8,328 nucleotides of DNA from Rubrobacter sp. (GTDB lineage: Bacteria; Actinomycetota; Rubrobacteria; Rubrobacterales; Rubrobacteraceae): the NCBI GenBank assembly GCA_013815575.1, contig JACDFX010000048.1, forward strand, positions 1 to 8,328, written 5' to 3'. Both the position numbers and the translations under genes were made by a program. Each line of letters begins with the position of its first letter. The stretch's first letter is position 1. Positions 4,550 through 8,328 of the stretch are shown here, one piece after another. Under the pieces are notes generated by a model that did no database searches, had not been told where the DNA came from, and worked only from the letters and a program-made list of their open reading frames with translations.

Positions 4550-7500
4550 TTACCTGATGCGACGTTCGGTCCGGTCGTCGACCTCGATCTCCTCGCGGCG
4601 GACGTCCTCCTCGACCGTCTCGGTTTCCTCCACGACATCCTTGCGAATGCGGATCTCCTCCTTGACTACGGGGCGCTTCTCCACCACGGCCTCCTCCTCG
4701 ACCACCGGCACGGAGACCTCGTCCTCGCCGATCCGGGCCTCGGTCGTCTCGCCTTCTACAGGCACCCGCTCAACCGAAACCTCCTCGCGGCGGGTCGGGA
4801 CCTCTATCCTCTCGCGGTCGGTGCGCACGCTCTTGCGGACGTTGACGCTGCCGGCCTCGCGCTCGCGGGTGCCGACCCTGAGCTCCTCCTCGGAGCGCCG
4901 CACCCTCAGCTCGTCCTCGTCTTCGAGGTCGCTGCCGGGCTGGCTCACGCCCTCCACGTTGCGATCGTGCTCTTTGAACTCGCCGCTCTCGGTGTCGCCC
5001 ACCCTTATTCCGGAACTGGCTGCGCCGGAGCCCTCGCGCTCCCTCTCCGTCTGCCCTTCGGCGAGCAGAGCGTCGTGGCCGCTCCTGTCCTCGGTGCCCG
5101 GCAATCTCGGGAGCCCGTAGTGCTTGCGGATCCGCTCCTCGAACTCGGGTGTCACCTCATCTTCGTCACCGAAGGTGGGACCTCCCTCCACCACGCTCTT
5201 CGGCCGCGAAACCACCATGCGCCGCTCGTTCTCTGCGGGGATGACCTCGGCTGGGATGAGCACGGCCCTGCCGTCCGGAAGGCCGATCTCGACCCCGATG
5301 TACTCTGGCCGGTCGTCCTCGTCGAGGAACAGGTGGTCTACCTTGCCGAGCCGCTCGCCGTCCTGATCGTAGACTTCGTAGTTCGCGTACCCTTCCCCGA
5401 CCATCTCGAAATGGTCGTCGTCACGCTCAATGTCGGCCACGCCGCGCACCTCCTCCGCATCGTCGGTCCTTCCCTCCAACGTTCCGCTGCCCCTGGCGCT
5501 GTCGGTCGCCGCTTTTCTGGATCTACCCGCCGACCGGTCCGCGCCCCCGGAGGCCGGGCCGCTAACCGCGCCCGCCGCTCTGGTTGTCTCGCCAGCTTCT
5601 TGCGCTGTTTGCCCGGCGGTGTCCCACGCTCCATGCGCCGCCTGTTCGACCCGATCGGCCGCCCGTTGCTCTCCGGCGGTCCCACCTCTTGCCGGCCCGG
5701 AGGGGCCCTTCACGTCGTTGACGGTGATCTGTCCCTGCGCTCCGGAGCCCTCGACCTGTGAGAGGTCCACGCCCACCTCCTGAGCCTTCCGCCTCGCGGC
5801 GTCCGTGGCATCGGGTTCCTGCCCGCCGCCACCTTGCTGCTGGCCGCCACCTTGCTTTGCCGCCTGATCGTCCCGCCGTGTGGCCTGTCCTGCGGTGTCT
5901 CGGGCCTGTCGAACGGCTCCGCCCGTGGCTCCGCCCGCGGCGCCTCGTGCCTGGCCGGCCGCCTGCCTCGCGCTGTCCTGCGATCCTCCCCCGCCTTCCT
6001 TTTCGTCTTGCTGGCCTCCACCGGCGAGACCGCCCACGAGGCCTTGCGCCTGCTCCGCTACCTGCTCCGTAGTGTCCTGCGCCCCTTGCACCGCCTGAGC
6101 AGCCGCCTGGCCCACGGCGTCTTGCATGCCCCCTTCGGCTTCCCGATCCTGCTCCTCGACCCGCCACTCCTCGCCTTGTTGCGAGGTCCCGCCGGCGGTC
6201 CGCTCTTGCGCCCCTCCGGCCATGCTCGTCACGTCTTTGGCCGTGATGCGCCCGTCGGAGCCCGTGCCTTCGGTTCGGGAGAGGTCTACGCCCATCTCCT
6301 CGGCCTTCCGCCTGGCCGCCGGCGTGGCGTTCGGCTCTTGTCCTTCGGCCTGTTCCTCGTCCTGCCGCTGGTCCCCGTCGCCCTGCTCGGCGGTCTGTCC
6401 GCCGGTGTCCTGCCCTCCAGGTACGTCCTGTCCGGCTGTCTGTCCCGCGAGGGTTTGATCCTGGCCGGTACCCCGTTCCGAAGCGTTCTGCGCCTGCTCG
6501 GTGGCTCCTCCGGTGCTGTCGTTTTCCGCCTGACCCGCCGCTTGTTCCGTGGCATCCTGGGCCCGGTCTGCTTTTTGTCCGTCGGTGTCTTGCGCGGCTT
6601 GTCCAGCCCGGTCGGTCGCCTGTCCCGGGGCCTCCTGCGATCCTTCCTGGCCCTCTTCATCGTCCTGCTGGTCTCCACCTGCAAGACCGCCTACAACGCC
6701 TTGCGCCTGATCGGTCACCTGTCGTGCGGTGTCCTGCACCTGCTCGGTGGCCCGCCCCGCGGCGTCCTGCGCCCCCTGCACGGCCTGGCCGGTGGCTTGC
6801 CCCACGGCGTCCCCGACTCCTCTTTCGGCTTCCTGACCGTGTTCCTCGGTCCCCTGTTCCTCACCTTGCCGCTGGTCCCTGCTGGTGACCCGCTCTTGCG
6901 CTCCTTCAGTCGTGCTCGTCACGTCCTTGACGGTGACGCGTCCACCGGAGCCTGAGCCTTCTATCTGGGAGAGATCTATGCCCAGTTCCTCCGCCCTGCG
7001 CCCGGCGGCGTTCGACGCCTTGGGCCTTTCCCCGGCTCCGTCCTCCATTGTCTCGGCAAGTTTCTTCACGTCGTCGACGGTAATGCGTCCGTTGGAGCCC
7101 GTACCTTCCACCCGGGAGAGGTCCGCGCCCAACTCCTCCGCCTTTTGTCTGGCCGCTGGCGTGGCGTTCGGCTCTTGTCCCTCGGCCTGCTCCTCGTCTT
7201 GCTGCCGGTCCCCGTTGCCCTGCCGGGCAGTCTGAACCGCGGTATCCTGCCCTCCAGGTACGTCCTGTCCGGCCATGTGTCCCGCGGGACCTTGATCCTG
7301 ATCAGCTACCTGCCCAGCAGCGTCCTGCGCAGCTTGGTCTGCCTGTTCGGTGGCCTGCCCGGCGGTGTCTCGCGTCTGCCGGGTGGCCCCTCCGGCGTCA
7401 TCCTGCTGCGCTTGACCGGCTGCTTGTCCCGTAGTCGCTCGAGCCTGTCCTGCGCTGTCCTGCGCCCCTTGTGCAGCTTGTCCGACCTGCTGGGTGGCTT

Positions 7501-8065
7501 CCTCGAGCTTTTCTGTGCCAGGTGGGATTTGCAGGTCGAGCACGCTACCGTCCGGGCCGATCTGCACCTCGATGAGGATCCCGGATTCGTCCTTCACGAT
7601 GCGTGTCACCCAGCCTTGCTCGTCGGTGGTCTCCTCGTAGCCCTCGGCCCCCGGCAGGTCGGCGACGCTCCCTACCGGGCTCTCGTCCACGACCTTGCCT
7701 TCCTCGTCGAAGGTGGTCTCGACGACGCCCCCCCGTTCGTCCGTGGTGCGCTGGACCGTTTGCCCTTCTTCGTTGGTGGTGGGCTCGCCGAGCGCCTGGG
7801 TACCCGGGGCGAAGGCCTCCCTCACCTGACCCGTGGACATTCCTTCTTGTGGGCGCTGGTCGTTCCCGTAATCGTTGTGCTCCCGGATCTGCCCGTCCTT
7901 GCCGTGGAGCAGGAACCCGGTCTTGTGTCGGCGGGCGAGGTCTCTTCCTTCCCTCGCCGCCTCCGCCTGGGTCTGGCAGACAGAGGTCGCCCGATCGTTG
8001 CCCTCGCGGACCACCGCCCACCCGTCCTCCCTCGCCACCACATGCACCGACGGTTTCTTCGCCAT
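4550..8065 (-). CDS. mosaic stress protein: DUF2188, four E3-binding (PSBD) domains in LEA-like linkers, PRC-barrel, DUF2382
   Basis: The 1171-residue protein has no signal peptide or membrane helix, so it should be cytoplasmic. In order: DUF2188 (about 5-68, HVVAREDGWAVVREG and QTQAEAAREGRDLARR); two triplets of an 11-residue Gly-turn repeat (96-128, 146-178); Gln/Ala-rich 11-mer helices resembling LEA proteins (about 186-290, 415-560, 645-740, 800-835); four PSBDs (300-338, 349-387, 579-617, 751-786), each with the ELGxDLSxxEGxGxxGR pattern; a PRC-barrel (about 886-960, NYEVYDQDGERLGKVDHLFL); and DUF2382 (about 1052-1163, very acidic and basic beta repeats). PRC-barrel plus DUF2382 is the YsnF/AvaK-type stress arrangement. 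PSBDs in 2-oxoacid dehydrogenase E2 chains hold E1 or E3, yet no lipoyl or acyltransferase domain is present. A scaffold that binds dihydrolipoamide dehydrogenase or a relative under stress is inferred, not shown. The ATG at 8063-8065 follows AAAGGGAGTG with good spacing. The frame is clean despite heavy repetition. Confidence 0.87.
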   Translation of the reverse strand: MAKKPSVHVVAREDGWAVVREGNDRATSVCQTQAEAAREGRDLARRHKTGFLLHGKDGQIREHNDYGNDQRPQEGMSTGQVREAFAPGTQALGEPTTNEEGQTVQRTTDERGGVVETTFDEEGKVVDESPVGSVADLPGAEGYEETTDEQGWVTRIVKDESGILIEVQIGPDGSVLDLQIPPGTEKLEEATQQVGQAAQGAQDSAGQARATTGQAAGQAQQDDAGGATRQTRDTAGQATEQADQAAQDAAGQVADQDQGPAGHMAGQDVPGGQDTAVQTARQGNGDRQQDEEQAEGQEPNATPAARQKAEELGADLSRVEGTGSNGRITVDDVKKLAETMEDGAGERPKASNAAGRRAEELGIDLSQIEGSGSGGRVTVKDVTSTTEGAQERVTSRDQRQGEEQGTEEHGQEAERGVGDAVGQATGQAVQGAQDAAGRATEQVQDTARQVTDQAQGVVGGLAGGDQQDDEEGQEGSQEAPGQATDRAGQAAQDTDGQKADRAQDATEQAAGQAENDSTGGATEQAQNASERGTGQDQTLAGQTAGQDVPGGQDTGGQTAEQGDGDQRQDEEQAEGQEPNATPAARRKAEEMGVDLSRTEGTGSDGRITAKDVTSMAGGAQERTAGGTSQQGEEWRVEEQDREAEGGMQDAVGQAAAQAVQGAQDTTEQVAEQAQGLVGGLAGGGQQDEKEGGGGSQDSARQAAGQARGAAGGATGGAVRQARDTAGQATRRDDQAAKQGGGQQQGGGGQEPDATDAARRKAQEVGVDLSQVEGSGAQGQITVNDVKGPSGPARGGTAGEQRAADRVEQAAHGAWDTAGQTAQEAGETTRAAGAVSGPASGGADRSAGRSRKAATDSARGSGTLEGRTDDAEEVRGVADIERDDDHFEMVGEGYANYEVYDQDGERLGKVDHLFLDEDDRPEYIGVEIGLPDGRAVLIPAEVIPAENERRMVVSRPKSVVEGGPTFGDEDEVTPEFEERIRKHYGLPRLPGTEDRSGHDALLAEGQTEREREGSGAASSGIRVGDTESGEFKEHDRNVEGVSQPGSDLEDEDELRVRRSEEELRVGTREREAGSVNVRKSVRTDRERIEVPTRREEVSVERVPVEGETTEARIGEDEVSVPVVEEEAVVEKRPVVKEEIRIRKDVVEETETVEEDVRREEIEVDDRTERRIR
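5708..5815 (-). repeat. PSBD copy 4 (residues 751-786)
   Basis: PDATDAARRKAQEVGVDLSQ followed by VEGSGAQGQITVNDVK. The first contact arginine is kept (Arg758) but the second is Gln779. It is the most diverged copy. Confidence 0.82.
5972..6238 (-). repeat. segmental repeat B, copy 2 (residues 610-698)
   Basis: KDVTSMAGGAQER, then AVGQAAAQAVQGAQDT and GLVGGLAGGGQQDEKEG. It starts 230 residues after copy 1, a different offset from unit A (279), so the two repeats did not arise from one simple tandem event. Confidence 0.78.
6215..6331 (-). repeat. PSBD copy 3 (residues 579-617)
   Basis: NATPAARRKAEEMGVDLSR followed by TEGTGSDGRITAKDVTSMAG. Both contact arginines are kept (Arg585 and Arg606). 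Its first 30 residues resemble copy 1 and its tail resembles copy 2, so it looks like a recombinant. Confidence 0.85.
6245..6460 (-). repeat. segmental repeat A, copy 2 (residues 536-607)
   Basis: Second copy of unit A, with TAGQDVPGGQDTGGQTAEQ and the same DEEQAEGQEPNATPAAR hinge leading into PSBD 3. The high DNA identity to copy 1, including third positions, indicates a fairly recent duplication or gene conversion. Confidence 0.88.
6632..6928 (-). repeat. segmental repeat B, copy 1 (residues 380-478)
   Basis: This runs from the end of PSBD 2 (KDVTSTTEGAQER) through AVGQATGQAVQGAQDAAG to the GVVGGLAGGDQQDDEEG turn. It matches 5972-6238 with a short deletion in the second copy. Confidence 0.78.
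6905..7021 (-). repeat. PSBD copy 2 (residues 349-387)
   Basis: KASNAAGRRAEELGIDLSQ followed by IEGSGSGGRVTVKDVTS. It follows copy 1 by only ten residues. The first contact arginine is Gly355; the second (Arg376) is kept. Confidence 0.82.
7052..7168 (-). repeat. PSBD copy 1 (residues 300-338)
   Basis: Peripheral subunit-binding domain, NATPAARQKAEELGADLSR followed by VEGTGSNGRITVDDVKKLAE. Both arginines that in E2 proteins contact the E3 dimer are kept (Arg306 and Arg327). Confidence 0.85.
7079..7297 (-). repeat. segmental repeat A, copy 1 (residues 257-329)
   Basis: This unit covers the MAGQDVPGGQDT linker, the DEEQAEGQEPNATPAAR hinge and most of PSBD 1. It matches copy 2 at 6245-6460 over about 72 residues. 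Exact DNA identities of 29 bases (7245-7273 with 6408-6436) and 23 bases (7158-7180 with 6321-6343) have the same 837-base offset, which is 279 codons. Confidence 0.88.
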
Positions 8066-8239
8066 GGCTCACTCCCTTTCGGTCAAGCTTCGCGGGCGCG
8101 TTTCTGCGCGAGACACTGCCTCGTCAATCGGTCACGGATCACCCCGGGCGACACCGTGAAGGTCCGCCTCCTGGTTGCGCCGTTCCCTCTACCTTCGTCG
8201 GCCGCTATCGCGACGGCGTGGGTGCCGGAGGAGGTCCGG

Positions 8240-8270
8240 GGAGTAAGGCTGGCACTGAGTCAGCCTTACT
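8240..8270 (-). terminator. 11-bp hairpin, possible terminator of an upstream minus-strand gene
   Basis: GAGTAAGGCTG and CAGCCTTACTC form a perfect 11-base stem with a 9-base loop (8251-8259). It lies about 19 bases beyond a candidate minus-strand stop codon at 8289-8291. No T-run follows on the minus strand, which is not rare in GC-rich genomes. It also lies about 175 bases before the start of the large gene, so it could instead be a regulatory site for it. Confidence 0.45.
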
Positions 8271-8288
8271 CTGCTTCCCTAAAAGGAG

Positions 8289-8328
8289 TTAGCTCCCGAC
8301 TTCTTCCGGCGTTTGGCCCATACCGACC
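8289..8328 (-). CDS. possible C-terminal end of an upstream gene
   Basis: One minus-strand frame entering from the right edge reads VGMGQTPEEVGS and ends at TAA 8289-8291, shortly before the hairpin at 8240-8270. The sequence is too short to recognise, and a second frame is also open down to a TAA inside the hairpin. It is listed only because a stop followed by a strong stem looks like a gene end. Between here and the ATG at 8065 I find no other gene and no convincing -35/-10 pair; TTGACG near 8136 on the minus strand lacks a partner. Confidence 0.25.
   Translation of the reverse strand, partial: VGMGQTPEEVGS

Noticed and set aside
3585..5761. Overlapping plus-strand open frames of about 500 codons each
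   Set aside because: They cross the SnoaL relic, the gap and the DUF2382 end antisense. They are products of low stop frequency in GC-rich DNA; no ribosome-binding site or recognisable domain.
5834..6955. Leu/Arg-rich plus-strand frame that looks like a membrane protein
   Set aside because: It is the complement of the Gln/Ala-rich repeats; CAG and GCC codons read as CTG and GGC on the other strand and mimic hydrophobic runs.
5972..7297. CRISPR-like or tandem array
   Set aside because: The repeats are long, diverged, in frame and protein-coding, without unique spacers.
4550..8065. Dihydrolipoamide acyltransferase (E2) annotation for the large gene
   Set aside because: E3-binding domains alone would trigger it, but no lipoyl Lys motif and no catalytic HxxxDG acyltransferase domain are present.

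Overview
This is a GC-rich bacterial window. Codon choice, the gene families present and a desiccation-type low-complexity protein suggest a high-GC actinobacterium, possibly Rubrobacter-like. The genus is inferred from gene style only. Nearly all genes lie on the minus strand; fmdB and the DUF309 gene are on the plus strand.

Left part (1-1320): the N-terminal 206 codons of an NAD(P)H-hydrate epimerase (nnrE/YjeF_N, minus) run off the left edge. Behind its start lies an AT-richer stretch holding a previously unmarked minus-strand relic. A MazG/dCTPase-like nucleotide pyrophosphohydrolase N-terminus carries an in-frame amber codon at a metal-binding Glu and then runs into an unrelated two-helix membrane segment. 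Next is tRNA-Ala(UGC) with its own promoter, followed by divergent transcription.

Middle (1320-4550): fmdB (zinc ribbon, plus) is followed by a DUF309 gene that has no usable start codon upstream of its signature motif. It converges on a class 3 lipase (minus) whose catalytic-His tail has gone out of frame after a poly-G run. Then come an intact cupin (minus) and a SnoaL/NTF2-like gene (minus) whose ribosome-binding site and N-terminus are out of frame with its body. Thus four of the small genes in this window show damage or a non-standard reading. About 330 non-coding bases follow.

Right part (4550-8065): an uninterrupted 1171-residue minus-strand gene encodes a mosaic: a DUF2188 domain, two triplets of an 11-residue Gly-turn repeat, four peripheral subunit-binding (E3-binding) domains separated by Gln/Ala-rich LEA-like helices, a PRC-barrel and a DUF2382 domain. 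It lacks the lipoyl and acyltransferase domains with which E3-binding domains normally occur. This is the most interesting object in the window, plausibly a stress-induced scaffold that tethers an oxidoreductase. Its middle has grown by in-frame segmental duplication, visible as exact 29-nt and 23-nt DNA repeats 837 bp apart. Upstream lie an 11-bp hairpin and what may be the tail of another minus-strand gene.
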